A stretch of DNA of 64,000 nt, taken from the NCBI RefSeq assembly GCF_002093115.1, contig NZ_NAAD01000017.1, positions 1 to 64,000 on the forward strand, written 5' to 3'. Below are positions 46,760-55,860 of the stretch, one piece after another. The stretch is from Geothermobacter hydrogeniphilus (GTDB taxonomy: Bacteria > Desulfobacterota > Desulfuromonadia > Desulfuromonadales > Geothermobacteraceae). The notes under the pieces were generated by a model. It worked only from the letters and a program-made list of their open reading frames with translations, was not told the origin of the DNA and did not search any database. The position numbers and the translations under genes were made by a program. Numbering within the stretch: position 1 is the first letter of the stretch; the number at the start of each line of letters is the position of its first letter.

Positions 46760-48445
46760 TCAAAGTTCCAGGATAAAAGGCAATATCAGGGGCCGCCGGT
46801 CGATCGTCTTGTTGAAGAAACGGCGCAGGGTGCGGCGCACCTCGACCCGGATTTCCTCCCAGTCAGAGACGGCATCCAGGCTGTGTTCAGCCAGCATCTC
46901 CCGGACCTTCTGCGCCGCTTCGGCCAGATACGCTTCGCTGTCCTCTTCGGGGACGAAGCCGCGGCTGAAGATTTCCGGACCGTAAATAATTTCGCCGCTC
47001 GCCTGGTTGAGGGCCAGGATGACATTGACCACCCCGTGGTGAGCGAGATGACTGCGGTCGCGCAACTCCGGCGCTCCAAGATCACCGACCCCGCGTCCGT
47101 CGATGAAGACCCGGCCGGTCTCGACCCGTTCTTCCCGTCTGGCGCCGTCGGCCGACAGGGTGAGCGGCTCACCGTTGCCGAGAATGAAGATATTGTCCTC
47201 CGGAGTTCCCATCTCCCGTGCCAGGGCGGCGTGATGCACCAGGTGACGGTATTCGCCGTGGACCGGTACGAAGTAACGCGGCTTGACCAGGCTGTGCAGG
47301 GTCTGCAGTTCGTCACGCGAGGCATGTCCGGAGACATGCACTTCGCTGGTGGTTTCGTAAAAGACCTGCGCCCCGCGCCGGTAGAGCTGGTTGATCAGGT
47401 TGCTGATCGCCTTTTCATTGCCGGGGATGAATTTTGACGAGAGGATGACGGTGTCGCCGGTTTCAATCTGCAGTTGCTTGTGGTCGGCGGCCGCCATCCG
47501 CGACAGGGCCGAGCGCGGCTCCCCCTGGCTGCCGGTGGTCAGCAGCAGGATCTGTTCCGGCCGGGCGGCACGGTAACCGTGCAGATCGAGCAGGGCGTCG
47601 TCGGTGATGTGCAGGTAGCCGAGCTGCCGGGCAATGGCGATATTGGCCACCATGCTGCGGCCGTTGACCAGTACCTTGCGGCCGACCGCCGCGGCGGCGT
47701 CGAAAACCTGCTGGATGCGGTGGATGTTCGAGGAAAACGTGGCCACCACCACCTTGCCGCTGCAGTTCGGCAGCAGAGCGTTGAAGGCTTCACCGACGGT
47801 TCGTTCCGACAGAGTGTGACCCTCATGTTCGACGTTGGTGGAGTCGGCCAGCAGCAGCAGGGTGCCCTCATCGCCGCAGGCGGCGAGTCGCTCCAGGTCC
47901 GTCGGCTGTCCGTCGACCGGGGTTGGATCGAGTTTGAAGTCGCCGGTATGGACGATCTGCCCGGCCGGGGTCTGCAGGATCAGACCGGCGCCGTCGACAA
48001 TCGAATGGGCGGCACGGTAGAATTCGGCGCTGAACGGTCCCAGGGCGATCGGTTTGCGCAGTTCAACTTCACGCAGGTCGGCCGTCTTGTCGAGATCATG
48101 CTCGGCCAGCTTGCTGCGCAACAGGCCCAGGGTCAGACGGGTGGCGTAGACCGGCGGTGAACCGAGATCCTCCAGCAGGTAGGGAAGGGCGCCGATATGA
48201 TCTTCGTGGCCATGGGTCAACAGGATGGCGAGGATGTCCCGGCGGCGTTCCCTGAGTACGCTGATATCGGGGATGACCAGGTCGATGCCGAGCATGTGAG
48301 CCTCGGGGAACATCAGTCCGCAGTCGATAAGCAGCAGCTTTCCGGCCGCCTCGACGGCCAGCATGTTGAGGCCGATCTCTCCCAGCCCGCCGAGAGGCAG
48401 GATACGGACGGCTTTGCTGTCTGCGGTCAGTGGCGCCGGTTTCAA
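46760..48445 (-). CDS. rnj: Ribonuclease J
   Basis: 561 residues. Metallo-beta-lactamase/beta-CASP nuclease: LPLGGLGEIGLNM at the start, HGHEDHIGALPYLL (HxHxDH) near 80, HTGDFKLDP, and beta-CASP motifs with SGHASRDELQTLHSLVKP and a late FVPVHGEYRHL. It performs 5'-to-3' and endonucleolytic RNA decay. Its start overlaps the plsC stop (ATGA). Confidence 0.95.
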   Translation of the reverse strand: MKPAPLTADSKAVRILPLGGLGEIGLNMLAVEAAGKLLLIDCGLMFPEAHMLGIDLVIPDISVLRERRRDILAILLTHGHEDHIGALPYLLEDLGSPPVYATRLTLGLLRSKLAEHDLDKTADLREVELRKPIALGPFSAEFYRAAHSIVDGAGLILQTPAGQIVHTGDFKLDPTPVDGQPTDLERLAACGDEGTLLLLADSTNVEHEGHTLSERTVGEAFNALLPNCSGKVVVATFSSNIHRIQQVFDAAAAVGRKVLVNGRSMVANIAIARQLGYLHITDDALLDLHGYRAARPEQILLLTTGSQGEPRSALSRMAAADHKQLQIETGDTVILSSKFIPGNEKAISNLINQLYRRGAQVFYETTSEVHVSGHASRDELQTLHSLVKPRYFVPVHGEYRHLVHHAALAREMGTPEDNIFILGNGEPLTLSADGARREERVETGRVFIDGRGVGDLGAPELRDRSHLAHHGVVNVILALNQASGEIIYGPEIFSRGFVPEEDSEAYLAEAAQKVREMLAEHSLDAVSDWEEIRVEVRRTLRRFFNKTIDRRPLILPFILEL

Positions 48446-49140
48446 GCTGATTCCCCCAGGTGGGCGGCAATCGGGGCGCGTACCGCCGCGATCAGGTTAT
48501 TGATCTGGCGGACGGAAAGGTCGCGGGTTTCGATGGGCGGGAAGAATGTCACCCGGATGCGGCCGCCGTGGACGACGCGGCCGTATTTGGGCATGACCTG
48601 GTAGCTGCCCCGGATCGCCACCGGTACAATCGGCACCCCGGACTGCAGGGCCACCATGAAGCCGCCTTTCTTGAATTCCTGCAACCGGCCGTCTTCGGTG
48701 CGGGTGCCTTCCGGGAAGATGACGACCGAGGAACCGGCGGCGATGCGGGCTGCCGCGGTCTTCATGCCTTCCAGCGCCTTGCGGCGGTCTCCACGTTCAA
48801 CCGGGATGTAACCGGCCCGCCGCATGGCCCCGCCGAAGGCCGGAATACGGAACAGTTCCGCCTTGGCCAGCCAGCGGAACTGCACCGGGATCCCGGCCAG
48901 CAGGGCGAGGATGTCGGCGTTGCTCTGGTGGTTGGCCATGAAGACCACCGGCCGGTCGCGGGGTATCTGCTCAAGGGATTCCAGTTCAAGGGAAATTCCG
49001 GTCAATACCAGACCGATGCGGCCCCAGAGTCGTGCCCAGTTGTGCACCGCGTCGGCCCCGATCCAGGAGATGGGAATGACGAGCAGGCTCATCAGCAGGG
49101 TCAGGGGTAGAACGGCAAGGTAGAAAATAAGTGTGCGCAT
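48442..49140 (-). CDS. plsC: 1-acyl-sn-glycerol-3-phosphate acyltransferase
   Basis: 232 residues with an N-terminal membrane helix ([21 protein letters not shown]). Acyltransferase motif [11 protein letters not shown] (Hx4D), motif [15 protein letters not shown] and motif [14 protein letters not shown] are present. It makes phosphatidic acid. Promoter at 49175-49203. The ATG at 49140 begins at the membrane helix. Confidence 0.93.
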   Translation of the reverse strand: MRTLIFYLAVLPLTLLMSLLVIPISWIGADAVHNWARLWGRIGLVLTGISLELESLEQIPRDRPVVFMANHQSNADILALLAGIPVQFRWLAKAELFRIPAFGGAMRRAGYIPVERGDRRKALEGMKTAAARIAAGSSVVIFPEGTRTEDGRLQEFKKGGFMVALQSGVPIVPVAIRGSYQVMPKYGRVVHGGRIRVTFFPPIETRDLSVRQINNLIAAVRAPIAAHLGESA

Positions 49141-49174
49141 AATCGCGGAACTCCATCGATTTCTCAAGATTGGC

Positions 49175-49203
49175 AGTCTAGAGGAGCGAGCCGGGGGCGT
49201 CAA
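49175..49203 (-). promoter_or_regulatory. Promoter of plsC-rnj-uppP
   Basis: On the - strand TTGACG (49203-49198), 17-base spacer, TAGACT (49180-49175). Divergent from the ssb promoter 20 bases away. Confidence 0.65.
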
Positions 49204-49221
49204 TGATTTTGCCTTCGCCCC

Positions 49222-49250
49222 TTTACACTCCAGCCTGATTTGGCTACACT
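49222..49250 (+). promoter_or_regulatory. Promoter of ssb
   Basis: TTTACA (49222-49227), 17-base spacer, TACACT (49245-49250), giving a leader of about 105 bases. Confidence 0.6.
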
Positions 49251-49360
49251 CATTGCCGATTGGAACCCCGGCTTCCCGGGCTGATCCCGGGCGTGCCCTT
49301 TTCCGGTTCCTTCTGCCCGATTTTCGTCATCCATTTCAATCCTCAGGAAGGATCTTCACC

Positions 49361-49825
49361 ATGTCCGTCAACAAGGTCATTCTGGTCGGCAACCTCGGCA
49401 AGGACCCCGAGTTGCGTTACACACCCACTGGTACCGCGGTCTGCAATTTCTCCATCGCTACCACCGAACGTTTCAAGGACCGCGACGGCCAGCAGCAGAC
49501 AAAGACCGAGTGGCACAACATTGTCGTCTGGCGGCAGCTGGCCGAGATCTGCGGCAAGTACCTGCACAAGGGCAAACAGGTCTACATCGAAGGCAAGATC
49601 CAGACTCGATCCTATGAGGACCGGGACGGCAACAAGCGCTACATCACCGAGATCGTTGCCGATGAAATGCGCATGCTCGGCGGCCGCAACGACGAGGGTT
49701 ACCAGCGACCCGCTGCTCCGGCTCAGCCGCAGCAGCCACAGGCACAGTCGTCGGCGCAGCAGCAACCGGCGTCCGGTGGCTTTCAGGAGCCGGGGTACAA
49801 CACCGACGACGACATCCCTTTTTAG
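49361..49825 (+). CDS. ssb: Single-stranded DNA-binding protein
   Basis: 154 residues. The OB fold starts [53 protein letters not shown] is the core. A Gln/Pro/Ala-rich linker ([17 protein letters not shown]) leads to the acidic tip DDDIPF, the docking peptide for partner proteins. A family-B repeat follows 3 bases after the stop. Confidence 0.97.
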   Translation: MSVNKVILVGNLGKDPELRYTPTGTAVCNFSIATTERFKDRDGQQQTKTEWHNIVVWRQLAEICGKYLHKGKQVYIEGKIQTRSYEDRDGNKRYITEIVADEMRMLGGRNDEGYQRPAAPAQPQQPQAQSSAQQQPASGGFQEPGYNTDDDIPF

Positions 49826-49828
49826 GCA

Positions 49829-49947
49829 GCTGATGAAAAACGCCCATCTGCTTCGTTGTCCTTCCCCCGCGTCAACGACGTACCTTCCGGTACGCCTTAT
49901 TCCGTGGGGTGCGGACGCCTCGCATCTGGACATTTTTGCTCAGTCTG
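49829..49947 (+). repeat. Family-B hairpin repeat, copy B6
   Basis: Closest match to B2. Outer stem CCCCGCG (49865-49871) with CGTGGGG (49903-49909), one G-T pair; inner stem GTACC (49880-49884) with GGTAC (49889-49893). Lies directly after ssb. Confidence 0.8.
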
Positions 49948-50081
49948 GCAGCCTGGGCATGGATAGTCCGACATAGCTGCCTGGGAAGCTGACTTTTTCA
50001 ATGCCCTGCCAGATCCCCGGCCGCTTTGCGCGGTCGCTCCGGATCCGGTCAACCCGTCAGTCGGAATGGGGTAAAGAACCG

Positions 50082-50648
50082 ATGCTGCAACAGCGCAAGG
50101 AAGGTTTGAAAAAGGCCCTCAACGACAGTGATGCCGGGGTGCGGGCGGCGGCCTCCCGGGCGCTGGATGACCTTGAGGCGCTTGACGAACTGGAACACCT
50201 GCTGGTTGCCGCCGAAGGCGGTGAGCGGGGGATTCGGGTCAAGGCGCTGTTTGCCCTGGAACGGATTCGTTCGCCGCGGGTTTTCCCGGTGCTGCTCAAG
50301 GCCCTTGAAGATGAGGATGCCGATATCCGGGCGGCCGCGACCCAGGTTCTCGGCAGCAAGCATCATCCCAAGACCCTTTCATCCCTGGTTAAACGTCTCA
50401 AGGACTCCGCTCCGGCGGTGCGGGTGCATGCCGTGACCGCCCTCGGTTCCTTTGCCGACAATCGCCTGGTTCCCTATCTCGCCGCCCTGCTCAGGGCGGA
50501 GGATGATGTTCTGGCCTGCGAAGCGATCCGCTCCCTGGCGCGGATCGGTGACCCGTCAGCGACCCCCCACCTGCTCGAAGCCCTCGAAGATTCCCGTCCC
50601 AAGATTCGGGCCGCGGCCGCGACCGCGCTCGGCGAACTGGATGTTTAG
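50082..50648 (+). CDS. HEAT-repeat protein (188 aa)
   Basis: 188 residues made of about five HEAT repeats of about 31 residues (DSDAGVRAAASRALDDL, KALEDEDADIRAAATQVLG, RLKDSAPAVRVHAVTALG, LLRAEDDVLACEAIRSLA, LEDSRPKIRAAAATALG). It is a likely protein-protein scaffold; no catalytic motif. The start at ATG 50082 (MLQQRKEGLKKAL) is chosen because the upstream 27 codons overlap a low-complexity leader. The ribosome site is weak. The repeats resemble the PBS-lyase style. Confidence 0.8.
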   Translation: MLQQRKEGLKKALNDSDAGVRAAASRALDDLEALDELEHLLVAAEGGERGIRVKALFALERIRSPRVFPVLLKALEDEDADIRAAATQVLGSKHHPKTLSSLVKRLKDSAPAVRVHAVTALGSFADNRLVPYLAALLRAEDDVLACEAIRSLARIGDPSATPHLLEALEDSRPKIRAAAATALGELDV

Positions 50649-50654
50649 GGGTAA

Positions 50655-50754
50655 GGCGCAAGGCGCAAGGTGCAAGGTGCAAGGTGCAAGGTGCAAGGTG
50701 CGAGGTGCAAGGTGCGAGGTGCAAGGTGCGAGGTGCGGGGCGCGGGGCGCAAGG
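50655..50754. repeat. Heptamer array C3 (about 14 units)
   Basis: GGCGCAA x2, GGTGCAA x4, then alternating GGTGCGA and GGTGCAA, GGTGCGG, GGCGCGG, GGCGCAA. All units stay in 7-base phase from 50655. Seven bases after the HEAT gene stop, between convergent genes. Reading frames through it give peptide repeats of no significance. Confidence 0.9.
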
Positions 50755-50762
50755 AAAACCTG

Positions 50763-50803
50763 GGGACGGTCCCTCTCTGCCAGGGGGACCGTCCCTTTTT
50801 TAT
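50763..50803 (+). terminator. Intrinsic terminator / GGGGAC palindrome (family D, copy 2)
   Basis: Perfect 11-bp stem GGGACGGTCCC (50763-50773) / GGGACCGTCCC (50785-50795), 11-base loop, followed by TTTTTTAT. Ends the HEAT-gene transcript. A related palindrome is at 3032-3067. Confidence 0.85.
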
Positions 50804-50884
50804 GGGGGTGCCCGCAGGACGAGAATGAGGCACAGCGGCAGCTGTTCCGCAATGACGAGGACCAGGGGAACAACGCAGGATCCG

Positions 50885-52219
50885 TCAGTCCAGGTAATCG
50901 GTGACGTTGATGCCTTTGCTGAAGGGATCGACCTCGGCGGTGATGCGGATGGTGTCGGGCCCGGCCAGTTCTTCGATGCGGGGTTCGGCGAGCATTTCGC
51001 CGTCACTGTCGAAGAGGATCTTCAGCCGCAGGTCATCCGGCTTCTCGGTGCTGACCCAGATCACCAGGCCGATTTCGTTGTTGGTCAGGCGCACCAGGGT
51101 GCCGACCGGGTAGGGACCGAGAAAACGGATGAAGTTGCGCAGGAATTCCGGGTGCAGGACCGTTCCCGACAGTTCTTCGAGGCGTGAAATGGCACTCTTC
51201 GGTGTCATCGGACGCTGATAGGAACGCAGCGTGGTCATGGCGTCGTAGGTGTCGGCGATGGCCGCCATGTCGACCATCGCCGAGGCCGTCCGGCCACGGG
51301 CATCGGCCGGGTAGCCTTCGCGGTTGTAGCGCAGGTGGTGGCCGAGAACGATATCGATGATTTCCGGGGTTATCCCTTCCATCTTCCGAACGATATCCGC
51401 GCCGTTGGTCGGGTGACGTTTGATCTGCTCGAACTCCTCATCGGTCAATTGGCCCGGCTTGTTGATGATGTCCCAATCGACCTGCAGTTTGCCGATATCA
51501 TGCAGCAGCGCGCCGAGACCGAGAATGCGCAACTGGTTTTCCTTCAGTCCGCAGGCCCGGCCGACGGTCAGGGCGAGGACGGCGACATTGACCGAGTGGG
51601 TGAAGGTGTAGTTGTCGTAATCCTTGAGCATCGACATGGCAAACAGGGCATGCGGTTCGGTCAGGGTCATGTGGACCATGCTTTTGACTGTGGCCATCGC
51701 CTCATTCGAGGTTGGAATGGCGCCCATGCGCACGTCGTGGAAAATGCGGTCAACAACCGCCAGGGCACGTTTATAGACCGCACGCGGCGAATGCAGGTCG
51801 TCTACGTCATCTTTCCTGACCATGACCGGGCGGATGTGGCGTACCCCGTGGGCGTGCAGCACTTCACTGAAATGGTCGCCCCGGGCCCGGCCGTCGTGCA
51901 GCACCTGCAGCAGGTGGCGCAACTCCAGGGCGGTGACGCCATGGATGAATTCGAGGCCGTCGATCTGCAGTTTTTCCAGCAACTGTCCGATTTCCATGGC
52001 GGCCGGGTTGTCGTCGACAAAGAGAACTTCCTCAAGAAACAGGGTTCCTTCCAGCAACCCCAGGCGAACCGTGTCCTGGCGGCGCAGCATGGTGAACAGG
52101 CGATCGACCAGCAGCTCCATCTGGCGGGCATTGGCGGGATGGTCGAGGGGGTAGAGACGCAGGCCTTTGACAGCTCCGGCCAGCCCCTGGACGATCTGTT
52201 TAGGCAGTTCCTGGTTCAT
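50885..52219 (-). CDS. HD-GYP domain protein with YPxxHP N-terminal module
   Basis: 444 residues. The first about 110 residues form a module also present in the next gene (GLRLYPLDHPA, LGLLEGTLFLEEVLF, LELRHLLQVLHDG). The HD-GYP domain spans about 200-370: FTHSVNVAVLALTVGRACG, LGALLHDIGKLQVDWD, IKRHPTNGADIVRKMEG, GHHLRYNREGYP, AAIADTYDAMTTLRSYQRPM. The domain usually hydrolyses c-di-GMP. The HHE...DGxGYP element reads HHLRYNREGYP, so activity should be tested. A C-terminal beta segment (PYPVGTLVRLTNNEIGLVIW) follows. It overlaps the upstream HEAT gene. Confidence 0.88.
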   Translation of the reverse strand: MNQELPKQIVQGLAGAVKGLRLYPLDHPANARQMELLVDRLFTMLRRQDTVRLGLLEGTLFLEEVLFVDDNPAAMEIGQLLEKLQIDGLEFIHGVTALELRHLLQVLHDGRARGDHFSEVLHAHGVRHIRPVMVRKDDVDDLHSPRAVYKRALAVVDRIFHDVRMGAIPTSNEAMATVKSMVHMTLTEPHALFAMSMLKDYDNYTFTHSVNVAVLALTVGRACGLKENQLRILGLGALLHDIGKLQVDWDIINKPGQLTDEEFEQIKRHPTNGADIVRKMEGITPEIIDIVLGHHLRYNREGYPADARGRTASAMVDMAAIADTYDAMTTLRSYQRPMTPKSAISRLEELSGTVLHPEFLRNFIRFLGPYPVGTLVRLTNNEIGLVIWVSTEKPDDLRLKILFDSDGEMLAEPRIEELAGPDTIRITAEVDPFSKGINVTDYLD

Positions 52220-53774
52220 CTTCCCTCTGGATTCGTTTCAGGGACAGGCCGGCCTGGCGGGCGACGGTGGCGGAACGGTCGCGAGTCGCCGTTTCCAGCG
52301 GCGGGATGGAGGCGGGATCACCGATCTCTCCCAGGGCCTGGGCGGCCGTGACGCGCAGTTCATCATAGCTGCGGCGTTTGAACAGCCGACGGCGACGCAG
52401 CACACGACTTAACACCGGAACAGCTTCGGGCGAGCCGATTTCGCCGAGGGCGCGAATGGCGTCCCGGGTGCGTCCCTTGTGCTTGAGAAAAAAATCGGCC
52501 TTGCGGATGATGCGGCTCAGCTTGGGAACGGCGGACGCATCCCCGATCACCCCCAGGGAGAGGAGTGCCTGGCGGCTTACTTCGCCGTCCTCGTCATCGA
52601 CAGCTTCCAGCAGGACCTGGACCGCGCCGCTGCCGCCGATCCGGGTCAGGGCCCGGATCGCCTCGCGGCAGACCCGGGTGTCCTCGTGGTGCAGCAGTTC
52701 GTTGAGATGGCGGGCGGTACCCGGGTCACGGATTTCACCGAGGATGGTGGCAGTATTTCGCACCACGTACCAGCGTTCATCCCGGATGTATTCAAGCAGG
52801 GTCGGAACCGCCTGGGGCCCCTGGCGGATCAGGACCGCGGCGAGCTGTTTACGGATGCCGGCATCGGTTTCCCGGGCCAGATGATCCATCAGTCGCGGGG
52901 TGGAGCGTTGCTTGAGAAAGGCGAGGATGCTGACCAGCAGCTGCCGGTGCTTGTCCGGCAACTGCGGTTCGCAGAGAAACGCGATCAGGAAATCGATGGT
53001 TTCCACGTCGCAGATCTGCTGCAGGGCGTGCAGGGCGAATTCGCGTCGGACCTGTTCCTGGTCGCGATCAGTGACCAGTCGGCAGAGCAGGGCCAGTGCT
53101 TCGAGCAGCAGCAGCCGGTCCTCCGGGGTTCGATGCCGCAGCGCCAGGGGGACCAGTTCCTCCAGCAGACCGCGAAACTGCTGTTCATCCCGCGTCTGGC
53201 GCAGTTGAGCCAGAACCTCCTGCAGACTGCGTTTTTCATCCGGCAGGTCGCCGCCACCGGCCGCTTCGTCGGGGCCTTCCTCTCCCTCGCCACCGGTCCC
53301 GGCGGCCCTGGCCGTTTCGATTTCCTGTTTGCGTTGGAGGATACTTTTCAGGTCGGTTTCGTTGACCCAGATGGTGGTCACCTGCTGCCGCAGCAGGATC
53401 TCCTTGATGCCCCCGGCGTTGCGGATTTCGGCCGGATCGGTGGTCAGCGCGCGACCGAAAGCAAGCAGGTCGGCCACTGTCAGGTCGGGAAGGACCAACA
53501 GGTGCTGGACCAGCCTGGAAAAGAGGAAAGCGGCCAGTTTCTTCAGCACCTGGTTGTTCTTGTCGACCGCCGTGTCGGCCAGGAAAAACCCCTCCTTGCG
53601 AACCGTGCAGACCAGGCTGTCGCCACTTTCCAGCAGCGGCAGAAAGGCATTTCGGGTATCGCCGGCCGCACTCTTGAGAGCCGGATGCCCGGCCGGATAG
53701 TACTGGACCGCCTTGATCAACCGGGTCAGTTCGCGCAGGGCGGTCGCGAGTTGTGGCGGGGCGGTCTGGGTCAC
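52200..53774 (-). CDS. HEAT-repeat protein with YPxxHP N-terminal module
   Basis: 524 residues. Residues 1-105 (AVQYYPAGHPALKSAAGD, VCTVRKEGFFLADTAV, LTVADLLAFGRAL) resemble the start of the HD-GYP protein. A charged linker around 170-195 (AGTGGEGEEGPDEAAGGG) is followed by many HEAT repeats (DAGIRKQLAAVLIRQG, DTRVCREAIRALTRIG, DEDGEVSRQALLSLGVIG, RSATVARQAGLSLKRI). No catalytic motif. Its 3' end overlaps the HD-GYP gene by 20 bases, so the two are co-translated. Confidence 0.82.
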   Translation of the reverse strand: MTQTAPPQLATALRELTRLIKAVQYYPAGHPALKSAAGDTRNAFLPLLESGDSLVCTVRKEGFFLADTAVDKNNQVLKKLAAFLFSRLVQHLLVLPDLTVADLLAFGRALTTDPAEIRNAGGIKEILLRQQVTTIWVNETDLKSILQRKQEIETARAAGTGGEGEEGPDEAAGGGDLPDEKRSLQEVLAQLRQTRDEQQFRGLLEELVPLALRHRTPEDRLLLLEALALLCRLVTDRDQEQVRREFALHALQQICDVETIDFLIAFLCEPQLPDKHRQLLVSILAFLKQRSTPRLMDHLARETDAGIRKQLAAVLIRQGPQAVPTLLEYIRDERWYVVRNTATILGEIRDPGTARHLNELLHHEDTRVCREAIRALTRIGGSGAVQVLLEAVDDEDGEVSRQALLSLGVIGDASAVPKLSRIIRKADFFLKHKGRTRDAIRALGEIGSPEAVPVLSRVLRRRRLFKRRSYDELRVTAAQALGEIGDPASIPPLETATRDRSATVARQAGLSLKRIQREDEPGTA

Positions 53775-53848
53775 GGGTTCACTCGGGATAAAGGGCTGTT
53801 AAGTGCCTAACATACCTTGTCGAAAGTCCCTTGTAAATTCCTTTGCCG

Positions 53849-55678
53849 TTATCCCTGCGGATTCGTGTCGCCCTCTTCGGTCATGCAGAAACCGCTGTCA
53901 TGGATGCCGTGGTCCTCGGCCCGGTACATCTCATCGATCAGGTGTTGGTAGCGTTCACGGACGATTTTCCGTTTCAGTTTCAGCGTCGGGGTTATTTCAT
54001 CGCCGGCAAAATCGCGGGACATCAGGGTGAAACGCTTGACGTGCTGGAAGGAGGGCAGCCCCTCCTGCAGTCGGTCGATGCGACGGCGCAGCAGGTCGAG
54101 AACCCGGGGGTTGCTGACCAGTTCGCAGTGATCGCTGTAGCTGATATTCTTCCGCCGGGCGTAACTTTCCAGGTTGTCGAAGTTGGGAACCAACAGCGCG
54201 ACCAGGAAGGGCTTGCGGTTGCCGAAAAGAAAGGCGTTGGCGATGAACTTGTCGCTCTTGAGCCGGTTTTCGATGATCTGCGGAGCGATATTTTCACCGC
54301 CGGCGGTGATGATCAGGTCTTTTTTGCGGTCGGTTACGGCCAGATAGCCGTCCGCGTCGATTTCGCCGATGTCACCGCTGTGGAGCCAGCCGTCGATCAA
54401 AACTTCGGCTGTTTTTTCCGGGTTCTGCCAGTACCCTTTGAAAACCGTTTTGCCGCGGATCAGGATTTCGCCGTCAGCGGCCAGTTGCAGCTCGGTACCG
54501 CTCATCACCCGGCCGACGGTCCCGAGGCGGGTGCCGCGGGGGTGGTTGACGGTGATGCCGGCGGCGGTTTCGGTAAGGCCGTAGCCTTCGTAGATCGGCA
54601 GTCCCGCGGCGTGGAAAAATTCAGCGACCCGGCGCGACAGCGGGGCGCCTCCGGAGACGAAAAAGCGGATTTTCCCTCCGAGCGGTTGGCGCAGTTTGGA
54701 AAAAACCCTGGCGCGCGCCAGCCGGGTGATCAGGGTCAGGCCGGCCGACGGCGTGCGGCCGGCCTGTTCCGCGGCCAGGTGGGCAGTCGCGGCCTTGAGG
54801 GCGCCGAAAAAGAGCTGCTTTTTCAGCCAGGGGCCGCTCAGGATCCGTTCCATGACGCGCGCGTACATTTTTTCAAACAGTCGCGGCACACTGATGACCA
54901 CGGTTGGACTGATCTCCTGGAGGTTGGCCGGTACACTGTCGATCCCCTCGGCATAGTTGATCACCGCTCCCTGCTGGAGCATGTAGTAATAGCCGTCGAC
55001 CCGTTCGAAGATGTGGGAGAGCGGCAGAAAGGAGAGGCAGGAATCCTCTTCGCCGATGTCGAAGCTGTCGCGTGCCGCCTCGATGGCCGAAAGGATGTTG
55101 CCGTGGGTTAGCATCACTCCCTTGGGCGGCCCGGTGGTTCCCGAGGTATAGATGATCGAGGCCAGGTCATCGCGCCGGATGGCATCCAGGCTCTGCTGGA
55201 GCATGTCGTCGTTGACCGCCGGTGCGAGGAAGCGGTCGAGCGGCAGGACTTCCCGCCGGTCGAAGCAGCCCCGCAGCAGGATGATCTTTTCCAGTTGCGG
55301 CAGGGTTTCCTCGGCCTGCAGCAGTTCGGCCGCCATGGCCTCATCATGGATGAAGAGGAACCGGCTGCCGGAATCGGTGAGAATGTGGGCGACCGCGGCC
55401 GGTCCCTCGGTGTGGTAGACCGGCACCGTCAGCCCGCCGCAGGCCATGATCGCCAGGTCGGCGAACGCCCACTCCGGACAGTTGGGAGCCATGATCGCGA
55501 CCCGCTCGCCGCGTTTGAGCCCAAGGGCCTGCAGGCCGCCGGCATAGCGTCTGACCTGGCTGCTGAACTCCTTCCAGCTGATATCGACCCAGACGTTGTT
55601 CTGCTTGCGGCGCAGGGCGGTGCGTTCTGCTCGGGCGGGGGCCAGTTTGAGAATCGATGTCGGGATGCTGTTGTTCAT
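53849..55678 (-). CDS. Long-chain fatty acid-CoA ligase (AMP-forming)
   Basis: 609-residue adenylate-forming enzyme, FadD15-like. Motifs: SIIYTSGTTGPPKGVMLTHGN (P-loop), YGLTETAAGITVNHP, WLHSGDIGEIDADGYLAVTDRKKDL. It activates long-chain fatty acids to acyl-CoA. -10 box TATAAT at 55805-55810 on the - strand. The insert of about 100 residues between the P-loop and the YGLTE motif, typical of the bubblegum/FACL family, is present. Confidence 0.93.
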   Translation of the reverse strand: MNNSIPTSILKLAPARAERTALRRKQNNVWVDISWKEFSSQVRRYAGGLQALGLKRGERVAIMAPNCPEWAFADLAIMACGGLTVPVYHTEGPAAVAHILTDSGSRFLFIHDEAMAAELLQAEETLPQLEKIILLRGCFDRREVLPLDRFLAPAVNDDMLQQSLDAIRRDDLASIIYTSGTTGPPKGVMLTHGNILSAIEAARDSFDIGEEDSCLSFLPLSHIFERVDGYYYMLQQGAVINYAEGIDSVPANLQEISPTVVISVPRLFEKMYARVMERILSGPWLKKQLFFGALKAATAHLAAEQAGRTPSAGLTLITRLARARVFSKLRQPLGGKIRFFVSGGAPLSRRVAEFFHAAGLPIYEGYGLTETAAGITVNHPRGTRLGTVGRVMSGTELQLAADGEILIRGKTVFKGYWQNPEKTAEVLIDGWLHSGDIGEIDADGYLAVTDRKKDLIITAGGENIAPQIIENRLKSDKFIANAFLFGNRKPFLVALLVPNFDNLESYARRKNISYSDHCELVSNPRVLDLLRRRIDRLQEGLPSFQHVKRFTLMSRDFAGDEITPTLKLKRKIVRERYQHLIDEMYRAEDHGIHDSGFCMTEEGDTNPQG

Positions 55679-55804
55679 ATAGTGCCTCCGGGTTGGGGTT
55701 CGGGAGCGGGATGGGGGGCATGACGTTCCGATGGTGTCCGCGGGGCCGAGTCCCAGTGGAGCCGATCCCCGCTGTCAAAAGGTAACTTGCAGCTTATCAC
55801 TTGA

Positions 55805-55810
55805 ATTATA
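55805..55810 (-). promoter_or_regulatory. -10 box of the acyl-CoA ligase gene
   Basis: Perfect TATAAT on the - strand, about 120 bases before the ATG. No good -35 at 16-18 bases was found, so this is only half a promoter. Confidence 0.35.
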
Positions 55811-55860
55811 CCCGACAGTTGCCGGCTTGACAGGGAGGCGGCGAACTGGCATGAAGAAGC

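Noticed and set aside
50491-50833. Small frames giving HLAPCTS-type peptide repeats
   Set aside because: These are translations of the 7-bp array; 7 is not a multiple of 3, so the apparent 7-residue peptide period is an artefact.
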